DNA from: Leptolyngbya sp. SIO4C1
GTDB taxonomy: Bacteria > Cyanobacteriota > Cyanobacteriia > Phormidesmidales > Phormidesmidaceae
NCBI GenBank assembly: GCA_010671975.1
Contig: JAAHIA010000033.1
Location: 1 to 20,381, forward strand
Direction: 5' to 3'
Length of the DNA: 20,381 nt
Part shown: positions 1 through 7,466 of the stretch, piece after piece
How positions within the stretch are numbered: position 1 is the first letter of the stretch
Layout: each line of letters opens with the position of its first letter
Notes under the pieces: generated by a model
Databases searched by the model: none
Seen by the model: the letters and a program-made list of their open reading frames with translations, nothing else
What the model was told of the DNA's origin: nothing
Made by a program: the position numbers and the translations under genes

Positions 1-776
1 TATTCCCAAGCCTAGCGATCGCGCTGCTGCCGCTGAGCTGGCTGGTCGGCTGCACTCAACCTGCAGAAACTGGAAAATTGGAATTTCGCGCTAACGGCGA
101 AGACTTTGTGCGTCAGGGGTTTACTACCAAAGACGGTTGGCAAATTGATTTCGATCATGCCTATCTCACACTCAGCGACATCACCGCTTACCAGAGTGAT
201 CCACCCTTTGATGCCACGCGTGATGCGGCACCTGTGGCTGATAAAAGCGTTGGGATCACGCGAGCGATCACGGTTGATTTAGCCGAAGGCGACGAGACAG
301 CCGCCCCCATCTTAATAGAAACCGTAGATGCGCCAGCTGGACGATTTAACGCGCTATCTTGGAAACTGGCCGCGACGGAAGCACCCCTTGTGCTGATTGG
401 AACAGCGACTAAGGCAAACCGCACGGTACCCTTTGAGATAGCGCTGTCGCCAGCTCTGACGTTTACCTGTGGCGACTTTGTTGGCGATCAGCGCAAAGGC
501 ATTTTAGCCGCCGGTGAAACCGCCGAGGTAGAAGCCACCTTTCACTTTGACCATTTGTTTGGGGATGCAGATTTGCCAGCAGACGATGAGCTAAATCAGG
601 GCGCGCTAGGTTTTGAGCCGCTAGCTGCGATCGCGGCCGAGGATCGCCTCGCTCTGGAGGAAGCAGATCTACAACAGCAGCTCTCACCGGCCAACTATCA
701 AAAGCTGCAGAAAATTTACCAAGGGCTGGGTCACGTCGGTGAAGGCCACTGCGCTGCGAGCGAGGTCAATCGATGA
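1..776 (+). CDS. Lipoprotein of metal ECF transporter operon (5' partial)
   Basis: The reading frame is open from the window edge (first full codon at base 3), so the start codon lies upstream. The visible N-terminus is a hydrophobic stretch ending in the lipobox LVGC, with the Cys codon at 51-53; this predicts a lipid-anchored exported protein. The first available start codon inside the window (TTG at 78) lies after the lipobox and would remove it, so I reject it. The mature part is about 240 residues, acidic, and ends in a His/Cys-rich element, GHVGEGHC. From memory, lipoproteins ending in similar GH...GEGHC motifs occur beside Co/Ni-type ECF transporters. The stop overlaps the next gene's start as ATGA (773-776), indicating translational coupling. 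Inferred role: extracytoplasmic metal handling for the transporter. No enzymatic motif is visible, and the exact family name is uncertain. Confidence 0.8.
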   Translation, partial: FPSLAIALLPLSWLVGCTQPAETGKLEFRANGEDFVRQGFTTKDGWQIDFDHAYLTLSDITAYQSDPPFDATRDAAPVADKSVGITRAITVDLAEGDETAAPILIETVDAPAGRFNALSWKLAATEAPLVLIGTATKANRTVPFEIALSPALTFTCGDFVGDQRKGILAAGETAEVEATFHFDHLFGDADLPADDELNQGALGFEPLAAIAAEDRLALEEADLQQQLSPANYQKLQKIYQGLGHVGEGHCAASEVNR

Positions 777-1198
777 CAAGGCAGCCGCTTTGGCTAGCGC
801 TGCTGAGCGTGGTTAGCATGGCATCGCCGGCCTGGGGCCACGGTGCTGTCGTCACCTACGAACAGACCATTACGATTCAAGCCAGGTACGATAACGGCGA
901 CCCGATGGCCGATGCCCAGGTTGTCATCTATGGTCCCGACGATGCCGAAGCCCCGCAGCAAACGGGTAAGACAGATGCCAGCGGCCAGTTTAAATTTGCG
1001 CCTTCCGAGGCTCAGCCTGGCAGATGGGAAGTTGTTGTGCGCCAGGCCGGGCACGGCAGCTCGCTGATCGTGCCCGTGGGGGTGGCTGCAGCGCCTCAGT
1101 CAGCACCAGCCTGGGGGAGCAAGCTGCTAGCGGGCGGTGCAGTGATTTGGGGCTGTATTGGCACCGCATTGTTTTTTTCGCGAGGTAAGGGGGCTTAG
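773..1198 (+). CDS. NikL/CbiL-like extracytoplasmic component of Co/Ni ECF transporter
   Basis: A 141-residue protein. It has a Sec signal peptide (residues 1-22, ending AWG), a carboxypeptidase-regulatory-like beta sandwich (about 30-100, with GDPMADAQVVIYGP and KTDASGQFKF segments), and one C-terminal membrane helix (about 117-134) followed by a short basic tail. This order matches the NikL-type additional component of nickel/cobalt ECF importers, which replaces the small CbiN/NikN subunit in many bacteria. Predicted cleavage leaves His-Gly at the mature N-terminus, an arrangement that could bind metal. It overlaps the lipoprotein gene by 4 bases and the cbiM gene by 1 base (TAGTG at 1196-1200). 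The function is inferred from architecture and neighbours; sequence similarity within this family is low. Confidence 0.78.
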   Translation: MTRQPLWLALLSVVSMASPAWGHGAVVTYEQTITIQARYDNGDPMADAQVVIYGPDDAEAPQQTGKTDASGQFKFAPSEAQPGRWEVVVRQAGHGSSLIVPVGVAAAPQSAPAWGSKLLAGGAVIWGCIGTALFFSRGKGA

Positions 1199-1911
1199 TG
1201 CATATTCCAGACGGATTTCTGCCAGCGCCAGTCTGCATAGCAGGCTATGGGGCTACAGGGTTACTCACCTGGTATTCTCTCAAACGAATTCAGCATCAGC
1301 GCGACCCGAGCGCCGATATTCCCAAAGCATCGCTGCTAGCAGCTGCCTTTTTTGTAGCATCGTCAATCTCCATCCCGGTACCGCCAATGACGGTTCATCT
1401 GGTGCTGAATGGGCTGCTGGGCGCAATTTTAGGCTACTACGCCTTTCCTGCTATCCTAGTTGGGCTGCTGTTTCAGTCGGTATTTATCGGACATGGCGGG
1501 CTCTCGACGCTGGGCGTAGATGCCGCCATGATGGGCTTGCCGGCGCTGGTGGCCTATCACCTGTTTCAGCTGCGCAGCCTGCTCTCACAGCGGCTACCGC
1601 TAAGCTGGCGGGTGGCCATTGCTGGCTTTGTAGCAACCGCTGTGGGCCTCGGGCTCTCGGTGCTAATTTTTGTTGGGCTGATTGTGACGACCGTACCACC
1701 TGGCTTAGATGCGGCAACCGAGCGTACTGCCGTCGCTGGGCTAGCGCTGGCTCATCTGCCGCTGCTGGTGATTGAGGGCCTGTTTACTGCCACAGTGATG
1801 GTGTTTTTACAGCGGGTCAAACCGGAGATGATTGCTGCTGGCCAACAGTTTAGTCGACCCAATCGCAGCGCTTCTGAGCGGTCTGCTGAGGCCAGTAAGC
1901 ATACGGTATGA
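1198..1911 (+). CDS. cbiM: Energy-coupling factor transporter substrate-binding permease CbiM
   Basis: A 237-residue integral membrane S-component of a group I ECF importer for Co2+ (or Ni2+). It opens with MHIPDGFL, the hallmark of CbiM/NikM: in this family the N-terminal Met amine, His2 and a further conserved His form the metal site. That diagnostic N-terminus fixes the GTG start at 1198, which shares a base with the preceding TAG stop. Six or so hydrophobic segments follow. PVPPMTVHLVLNG (around residues 60-73) and FIGHGGLSTLGVDA (around 95-110) are the conserved CbiM loops carrying His residues. The C-terminal 25 residues are polar and variable. Sequence alone does not separate cobalt from nickel specificity. 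cbiQ starts 10 bases after the stop. Confidence 0.93.
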   Translation: MHIPDGFLPAPVCIAGYGATGLLTWYSLKRIQHQRDPSADIPKASLLAAAFFVASSISIPVPPMTVHLVLNGLLGAILGYYAFPAILVGLLFQSVFIGHGGLSTLGVDAAMMGLPALVAYHLFQLRSLLSQRLPLSWRVAIAGFVATAVGLGLSVLIFVGLIVTTVPPGLDAATERTAVAGLALAHLPLLVIEGLFTATVMVFLQRVKPEMIAAGQQFSRPNRSASERSAEASKHTV

Positions 1912-1921
1912 GACCAACAGC

Positions 1922-2680
1922 ATGAGATTGACCATTGATACCTATTCGCAGCAGTCCTCTGCGGTTCACCGCTGGGCCCCGGCTGCCAAGCTTGTGGGGC
2001 TGATTACCCTCATTTTTGGCTTTGCCGCCGTGCGCCAGCTGTGGCTAGTGCCCTATATGATTGGGACAACGGCTGGGCTCTATGCGCTCTCACGACTGCC
2101 TCTCAGCTTTTTGCGATCGCGGCTGCGCTATCCGGGCCTATTTTTGGTGGGCGTAGTCGTGGCCCTGCCGCTATTCTCAGGTGAGACCGTGCTGTGGCAG
2201 TGGGGGCTGCTCTCGCTGCGGCAAGAAGGGCTACTCACCATGCTGCTGGTGGCTGGCCGATTTCTCTCGATTCTTACCGTTGGGATCGTGCTGCTAGGGA
2301 CCACGCCGTTTTTAACCCTGATTAAAGCGATGCAATCGCTAGGGCTGCCCAGCATTCTCGCTGATATGACGCTGCTGGCCTATCGCTATCTTTTTGACAT
2401 TGCTAGCCAGCTCTCGCAAATGCGACAAGCAATGCGGCTGCGCGGCTTCTATTCGCGCAGGGCCAACTGGCAGCAGATTGCAGCCGTGATGGGCACGCTA
2501 CTCATTCGCAGCTATGAGCAATCTGAGCGCGTTTATAAAGCAATGCGACTGCGCGGCTACGGCACAAGAGAGCTACAGACCGATCAAGCTGCGCTCTGGG
2601 GGACGACCGGCGATCGCCTAGGGCTAGCGCTCTGCGCTGCGATCGCGCTTAGCATCGTGATTGTTCAGTGGTTGCATTAA
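1922..2680 (+). CDS. cbiQ: ECF transporter transmembrane (T) component CbiQ
   Basis: A 252-residue membrane T-component that couples ATP hydrolysis by CbiO to substrate transport through CbiM. I start it at ATG 1922 because this lies just after the cbiM stop and the protein then begins with the usual soluble MRLTIDTYSQ segment; an ATG at 1832 would overlap cbiM by 80 bases. Four to six hydrophobic helices fill residues 20-130 and the C-terminus. Two cytosolic coupling motifs of the family are visible, MRQAMRLRGF and YKAMRLRGYG (the A-R-G type motifs that contact the ATPases). The length fits the family (about 230-260). A 50-base gap follows before cbiO. Confidence 0.93.
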   Translation: MRLTIDTYSQQSSAVHRWAPAAKLVGLITLIFGFAAVRQLWLVPYMIGTTAGLYALSRLPLSFLRSRLRYPGLFLVGVVVALPLFSGETVLWQWGLLSLRQEGLLTMLLVAGRFLSILTVGIVLLGTTPFLTLIKAMQSLGLPSILADMTLLAYRYLFDIASQLSQMRQAMRLRGFYSRRANWQQIAAVMGTLLIRSYEQSERVYKAMRLRGYGTRELQTDQAALWGTTGDRLGLALCAAIALSIVIVQWLH

Positions 2681-2730
2681 AGGCTTTTCAATCACTCACG
2701 ATTCGAGACTTCACTATTCGAGGATGCAAG

Positions 2731-3516
2731 ATGACATCGGTACTATCTCAAACATCGGCGTTACCGCTAAAGGAGCCAGATACTGCCGTATTAATTTCTC
2801 AGCTTTGTTTTTCTTATCCCGATCGGACCGATGTGATCAACTCGCTGAGCTTGCGGATTGCCACCGGTGAGCGAGTTGGCCTAGTTGGGCACAACGGCTG
2901 TGGTAAAACTACCTTATTTATGACCCTGTGTGGCGCGCTGGCACCGACCGCTGGTGAAATTTGGCTGTATGGTGAGCCAGTGACGCCGGGTCAGTTTCAT
3001 CCTCAAATTGGGCTGCTGTTTCAAGACCCAGACGATCAGCTATTTTCGGCCTCAGTGAAAGACGATATTGGCTTTGGACCGCTAAACATGGGTCTAGCCG
3101 AAGACTTAATTCAAACTCAGGTGGCAGCTGCGCTCAGCGTTACCGGCATTGAACACCTGAGCGACCGGCCACCGCATCATCTCTCCGGCGGTGAAAAACA
3201 GATGGTTGCGATCGCGGGGCTGCTCGCCATGCAGCCGCACATTGTTCTCTACGATGAGCCTACTGCTAGCCTGGATATCCGCAGCCGTCGCCGACTGATT
3301 AACTTCATGCGTGAGCTAGAGCAAACCATGCTGATTGCCTCACATGATCTAGAATTTGTTCTAGAAGTTTGCGATCGAGTCGTGGTGATGCACCAGGGCG
3401 AGATTGTGGCTGATGGCGAGCCGCGAGAGATTATGGGCGACGAAGCGCTGATGCTTGCGTATGAGCTAGAGAAGCCTCACTCGCTGGTGCCGCACGTGTT
3501 TCCGCATCATGATTAG
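2731..3516 (+). CDS. cbiO: ECF transporter ATPase CbiO
   Basis: A 261-residue ABC ATPase that would dimerise and power the CbiM/CbiQ importer. Visible motifs are Walker A GHNGCGKTT (residues 53-61), a Q-loop region LLFQDPDDQLF typical of ECF ATPases, the signature LSGGEKQ, Walker B IVLYDEPTASLD and the switch His in IASHDLEF. I choose ATG 2731 because GAGGA sits 6 bases upstream (2720-2724) and the alternative ATG at 2668 overlaps cbiQ. Only one ATPase gene is present, so a homodimer is expected. It is the last gene of the operon; I do not see a T-tailed terminator between it and the convergent DUF2330 gene. Confidence 0.94.
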   Translation: MTSVLSQTSALPLKEPDTAVLISQLCFSYPDRTDVINSLSLRIATGERVGLVGHNGCGKTTLFMTLCGALAPTAGEIWLYGEPVTPGQFHPQIGLLFQDPDDQLFSASVKDDIGFGPLNMGLAEDLIQTQVAAALSVTGIEHLSDRPPHHLSGGEKQMVAIAGLLAMQPHIVLYDEPTASLDIRSRRRLINFMRELEQTMLIASHDLEFVLEVCDRVVVMHQGEIVADGEPREIMGDEALMLAYELEKPHSLVPHVFPHHD

Positions 3517-3602
3517 AGGTCTAACCCTCAAAAGAGACAGCGTAGCGATTGCCGTTCTTGCTCAAAAGAGCCTCTAGCTGCTGAGACAGTTCTCGTCAAT
3601 GG

Positions 3603-4949
3603 TCAGGTCAGGGCATTCATTTCACTGAGGTTTAATTGGGGCAGCCTGCGGCGGATATCGTTGATATTCCAACCGGTTAGCCGCGCTAGCGTTTGCGCCT
3701 CCTGCTCGAACCGCTGCGGCAGCTGCTGTCGATAGGCCTGTCCGGCCGGACAGCTTACTGGCTCTAGATAGGGATGCGTCAGCACATAGCGACCCTGAAA
3801 CAGCTGCTGATTATTCGTCGGCTGAAAAATCAGATCTTCAGGAAACTGGTTGCGTGCGTAGCGTACGTGCAGCCGCGTAATGAATACATCTGGCCACTGA
3901 TAGGGATCTACCCAAAAGACGCCAGCCTGGGCTAGCTCCTCTGGCGTTAGCGGCTCAGCTGAGCAGGGATCGCAGTTGCCCATATTCCAGGCATATTCTA
4001 GAAACGCTACGTTCTTGCCCTCGCGCTCGTAGCTGCGCTCAAACATATCTGTATAAAAGTCACTAAACTCGTCTTTGACAAACAGCGGAATATTCGCATC
4101 TGATGGAATTCTCACCGTGCGATAGTTGGTCAGCTCTGCCCGACCGGAGCGAGAGAGCAGATAGACGACCAAATCTTGCTCTGCTTCTGCATTCATCATG
4201 CCCAGGCGAATTGGCAGCATAAAGCGCCGCGATTCGTAGCTCATCTGCAGCGGTCGCAGCTGCTGAAAACCGCTCTGTGCCTGCTCTTCCAAATTCACCT
4301 TGGCAACAAAGAACTTCATCCCTTGCCGAATGTAGGGCTGCAGCAGCTCGCTGGCGCCGCTCGGGATGCGATAGTTGTTCTCTCGTAGCCAGGTCTCTAG
4401 TCCGTTTGACTCGCGCGCGCTGAGAATGAGAATGTCATATTCCCCAACTGAAAAGCTCGACTCAATGGTTACACCGAGTGTCTGATTACGAACCGCCGAT
4501 TCTGCCTCGTCTGCCGTAGGCATTGCCGTTCCCAGTCGAAACATTTCTGGTCGCGGACGCGGCGCACAGGGATTCTCATCAAAATATTCCACCAGGCGCG
4601 GGGCGCTAAAGGCATCTAGCCGATCTAAAATTGTCGGCGCTGCTACCTTCACCTGATCTTCTTGCAGCACTACCGGCACCGGCACCACCATAGCAAAGTC
4701 AGCCACATCGCCCTCATAGTCGTTCGACATGGTCAGCACCGTGCGATCGCCATCGCGCGCGATCGCCACCTGCGACGCTCGGTTATATAAGTTTGTATCG
4801 GCCTTGGCTACGTAGAAACCGCAGAAGGCCCAGACCGGCGCAGCAAAGGAGAACAGGCAGAAGAGACAGAGAGAGAGATAAGAGAGAATTTTGAGTTTTG
4901 AGGTTTGACTGTTGAGTTTTATAGGATTCTCAGGAGTGGCGTGAGTCAT
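3603..4949 (-). CDS. DUF2330 domain-containing exported protein
   Basis: A 448-residue protein with a long N-region followed by a signal peptide (hydrophobic core about residues 21-37, cleavage expected after VWA41). The mature protein starts FCGFYVAKADT, which I recognise as the beginning of DUF2330 proteins, a family of unknown function widespread in cyanobacteria and other bacteria. Cysteines are few but patterned: one in the mature N-terminus, NPC, a CDPC pair and one near the C-terminus, suggesting disulphides or a metal site. ATG at 4947-4949 is preferred; an upstream TTG (4973) would add 8 residues. No good Shine-Dalgarno sequence is visible at either. It lies downstream of, and on the same strand as, the RnfD-like gene with a 111-base gap, so co-transcription is possible. 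No catalytic residues can be named. Confidence 0.88.
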   Translation of the reverse strand: MTHATPENPIKLNSQTSKLKILSYLSLCLFCLFSFAAPVWAFCGFYVAKADTNLYNRASQVAIARDGDRTVLTMSNDYEGDVADFAMVVPVPVVLQEDQVKVAAPTILDRLDAFSAPRLVEYFDENPCAPRPRPEMFRLGTAMPTADEAESAVRNQTLGVTIESSFSVGEYDILILSARESNGLETWLRENNYRIPSGASELLQPYIRQGMKFFVAKVNLEEQAQSGFQQLRPLQMSYESRRFMLPIRLGMMNAEAEQDLVVYLLSRSGRAELTNYRTVRIPSDANIPLFVKDEFSDFYTDMFERSYEREGKNVAFLEYAWNMGNCDPCSAEPLTPEELAQAGVFWVDPYQWPDVFITRLHVRYARNQFPEDLIFQPTNNQQLFQGRYVLTHPYLEPVSCPAGQAYRQQLPQRFEQEAQTLARLTGWNINDIRRRLPQLNLSEMNALT

Positions 4950-5060
4950 GACGAAAGAATTGATGAAGATCAAAACGTGAGATAGGAAAATGTACGAAAA
5001 TAAAGTTCCGGATTGAGGTCATGGATAGGTTAGACAAGGGGATGAGGGGATGGGCAGCGC

Positions 5061-5933
5061 CTAGGCTGGCGTCTGCGTATCTGTTAACCGTGCTCGCCTC
5101 CATTCAAACCGGGGGGCGGCCCAGAGCCAGTCTAGTAGGATGGTCAGCGGCGCTAGCGCAAATAGCGACCAGAAGACCGCCGTTGTCAGATAAAACTGAT
5201 TGCGCAGCACGAAGGTGAGCAGCGCGATCGCGCTGGCCCAGATGAGGCGTGCCGGGCGCGCGTTGGGGATTGAGCGCGGATCGGTAACCATAAACAGGGC
5301 AAACAGCAGCAGCGAGCCGCTGGTCATGCGGTGCAGCCACACGTCCCAAGTCCAGCCTAGGTAGACGTTGCGCAGCGCTTCGAGCAGGGCATAGCTGGCT
5401 AAAAACATACCGGTCGTATCCCAACGGCCCACGCGCTTGAGCACCATGCCGCCCGCCCCTAAGAAAATTAGCCCGTACCACAGCTCCTCGCCCCACTGGC
5501 CAGGCGAGACCCAGGCATCCTGCGTTAGCACCAGCGCAGCAATGATGCCAAAGTTGGCGGGGTTAAAGAAATGCTTATCCTGAGTTTTAAGTAAAAATTT
5601 GCTAGCGATCGCTAGGCCGCCCGCGATTGCCATCGTGCCGAGATGGTCGGTGCGCAGCAGCAGGCTCAGGCCCAGCGCCGTGATCAGCGGGCTGCGCCAG
5701 TTGAACGGCTGCGGTTGGCGCGGTTTTTGTTCGCCTGCCTCAACTCCAAATAGGATTGCGCTTAAGACGGCTAGGCGATGGCTGAGCCAGGAAAACACTG
5801 CCTGAGTGAGGAGGCAGGTGGTGATTGCGATCGCAATTAGCTCTGGCCGCAGCGACCAGTCGCGCATCGCCACCCCCAGCCCTAAAAACGAAGCTAAAAA
5901 TATAATTTGATAATCTCGAGCATCTTTGAACAT
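5061..5933 (-). CDS. RnfD/NqrB-like membrane protein
   Basis: A 290-residue polytopic protein (roughly 8-9 hydrophobic segments) resembling RnfD/NqrB, the flavin-carrying membrane subunits of ion-pumping redox complexes. Supporting motifs are HFFNPANFG (mid-protein) and SGSLLLFALFMVTDPRSIPN, both characteristic of the family. I do not see the S-G-A-T type threonine motif to which FMN is covalently attached in true RnfD/NqrB, and the protein is shorter than typical RnfD. No other rnf or nqr subunit is in the window. ATG 5931-5933 has AGGGAG about 8 bases upstream. The neighbouring DUF2330 gene follows on the same strand. Redox function is therefore not proven; the fold assignment is fairly safe. 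Confidence 0.8.
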   Translation of the reverse strand: MFKDARDYQIIFLASFLGLGVAMRDWSLRPELIAIAITTCLLTQAVFSWLSHRLAVLSAILFGVEAGEQKPRQPQPFNWRSPLITALGLSLLLRTDHLGTMAIAGGLAIASKFLLKTQDKHFFNPANFGIIAALVLTQDAWVSPGQWGEELWYGLIFLGAGGMVLKRVGRWDTTGMFLASYALLEALRNVYLGWTWDVWLHRMTSGSLLLFALFMVTDPRSIPNARPARLIWASAIALLTFVLRNQFYLTTAVFWSLFALAPLTILLDWLWAAPRFEWRRARLTDTQTPA

Positions 5934-6141
5934 GCGGCCTACTCCCTCTTTGCCGAGTCACTGCCCATAGTATGCAGTGGTAAACCGGCGATATCAGGCG
6001 AGTTACAGAATTAGTAACCAGGCTGCATCAGAGTTACGAATTTCGACCTGAGAGGAGAGATAGGCGCAGGGTCAGAGTGAGGGATAAACTGGAACTGAAA
6101 GCTATCAGCCGCCCTCTGCATTGCGTAGACAGACTAAAACC

Positions 6142-6714
6142 ATGATCACTGCACCCAAGGTTAAAATCCCAGCTGCTATGCGCGTTAGCCACGAGCAGTT
6201 TTTGCAGATTGTCAGGGCTAATCCAGACCTGCGATTGGAGTTAACGTCTAATGGGAAATTGATTGGAATGGCACCAACCGGAAGCGAAGGCGGGCAGCGA
6301 AATGCGGAGATCGGTGCAGATCTCGTAATTTGGAATCGTAAAACTAAACTAGGCGTTGTCTTCGATTCGTCTACGGGCTTCACACTGCCGAACGGAGCTA
6401 TTCGCTCGCCAGATGTGGCTTGGATTGCGCGGGACCGCTGGGAGGCGTTGACGCCTGACCAGAAAAAGGGCTTTGCGCCTATCTGCCCTGACTTTGTGCT
6501 GGAGCTCGCCTCCGAATCTGATGATATCAAGGAGCTGCAGGCCAAGCTGCAAGAATATATTGAGAATGGAGCCAGACTGGGCTGGCTGATCGATCCAAGG
6601 TCTAAACGAGTGTGGATCTATAGACCCAGTCAGCCGGTAGAGAGTCTACAAAATCCGACAGCGCTTTCAGGTGAAAATGTCTTGGTGGGATTAAAGCTTA
6701 GCTTGCCAATGTAG
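6142..6714 (+). CDS. Uma2 family (DUF820) restriction-endonuclease-like protein
   Basis: A 190-residue protein with the PD-(D/E)xK-like Uma2 core: LRLELTSNGKLIGMAP near the N-terminus, RSPDVAWI (catalytic-type Asp), CPDFVLELAS (the E-x-x-S strand), then an ELQAKLQEYIENGARLGWLIDP helix-strand segment carrying the conserved Lys and Asp-Pro. All expected active-site positions look intact. These proteins are highly multiplied in cyanobacterial genomes, and their biological role is unsettled. ATG 6142 is preferred over TTG 6121; neither has a clear ribosome-binding site. It converges with a second Uma2 gene 14 bases downstream. Confidence 0.88.
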   Translation: MITAPKVKIPAAMRVSHEQFLQIVRANPDLRLELTSNGKLIGMAPTGSEGGQRNAEIGADLVIWNRKTKLGVVFDSSTGFTLPNGAIRSPDVAWIARDRWEALTPDQKKGFAPICPDFVLELASESDDIKELQAKLQEYIENGARLGWLIDPRSKRVWIYRPSQPVESLQNPTALSGENVLVGLKLSLPM

Positions 6715-6728
6715 ATGCTTGGCCACCT

Positions 6729-7346
6729 TCAAGTCTCTCCGGCTGCAACAATCTGATTTACCGCTAAGCTGAGTTCCGGAAATACTGACGATACGATCTT
6801 GTCTGTCCCTCGAAAACTCTGGGCGGCCTGATATTCCTCACCGCTCAGCTGATAGACCCAAACGGTTGGCGTTTTGGGCTGCCCGATATAGCGTATGCCG
6901 CCCAGCGCTCGATAATCTGCGATCCAATATTCAGCGACGCCAAGCTTTTCATACTCAGCCAGCTTAGTGAGATAATCATCCTGCCAGTTGGTGCTGACCA
7001 CTTCTACCATCAGCTTCGCTGAGCGCCCTAGCGAAATGCTCGACCGTTTCTGCCAATATGGGTCGTCTTTCACCGCAGCCTGGTCGAGCACCACAATATC
7101 TGGTAGATAGCCTTCTCCTCCGCGCTGTGGCTTCACCAAGCAGCTCTGTGGAATAAAATACGGCAGATTCAATCGCTCTATTTCGACATCGAGCTTGCGG
7201 CGCAGCAGCGCAATTACTTGCTCATGCGGGCCAATCGGTCTCATTTCAACCATCGCGCCGTGGCGCAGCTCATATCGTCCCCCATCTTCTGGGTACAGCG
7301 TCAAGAATTGATCAAAGGTCAGCGCGCTAGAGGCAGCTTGAGCCAT
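6729..7346 (-). CDS. Uma2 family (DUF820) restriction-endonuclease-like protein
   Basis: A 205-residue second Uma2 protein, only distantly similar to its convergent neighbour. The N-terminus has GGRYELRHGAMVEMRPIG, the usual R-x-E-L strand and helix. The core motifs are YLPDIVVLD, KLMVEVVSTN and TKLAEYEKLGVAEYWIADY, giving an apparently complete D...E-x-V...K set. The beta-hairpin C-terminus ends with SSVFPELSLAV, typical of the family. ATG 7344-7346 is chosen; a TTG at 7364 would add six residues. It faces away from the divergent MacB-like operon. Nuclease activity is a family expectation, not shown. Confidence 0.88.
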   Translation of the reverse strand: MAQAASSALTFDQFLTLYPEDGGRYELRHGAMVEMRPIGPHEQVIALLRRKLDVEIERLNLPYFIPQSCLVKPQRGGEGYLPDIVVLDQAAVKDDPYWQKRSSISLGRSAKLMVEVVSTNWQDDYLTKLAEYEKLGVAEYWIADYRALGGIRYIGQPKTPTVWVYQLSGEEYQAAQSFRGTDKIVSSVFPELSLAVNQIVAAGET

Positions 7347-7466
7347 AGAATCCTGATTTCTCAATTCTGGCTTCTATTCTACTGGAGTTCTACCCGCCAA
7401 ACGTCGCGCGGCTAATTTTCGCTACCCTAAAAGCAGCTACTTACCGACCGACGCGATTGCGACCCT

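Noticed and set aside
1..77. Cobalamin or nickel/cobalt riboswitch before the ECF operon
   Set aside because: The first bases already encode the lipoprotein signal peptide, so any leader RNA would lie outside the window.
1158..1775. 205-codon plus-strand ORF overlapping cbiM
   Set aside because: Its composition (Ser, Arg, Ala, Trp-rich) is a frame shadow; cbiM in the other frame has diagnostic motifs from its first residue.
5104..5496. 130-codon minus-strand ORF inside the RnfD-like gene
   Set aside because: It is a frame shadow on the same strand as a well-supported membrane protein and has an Arg/Pro/Ala-rich composition without a recognisable domain.
5959..5979. CACTGC/GCAGTG hairpin upstream of the RnfD-like gene
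   Set aside because: A 6-bp stem with a 9-base loop and no T-run is too weak to call a terminator or operator without comparison to other genomes.
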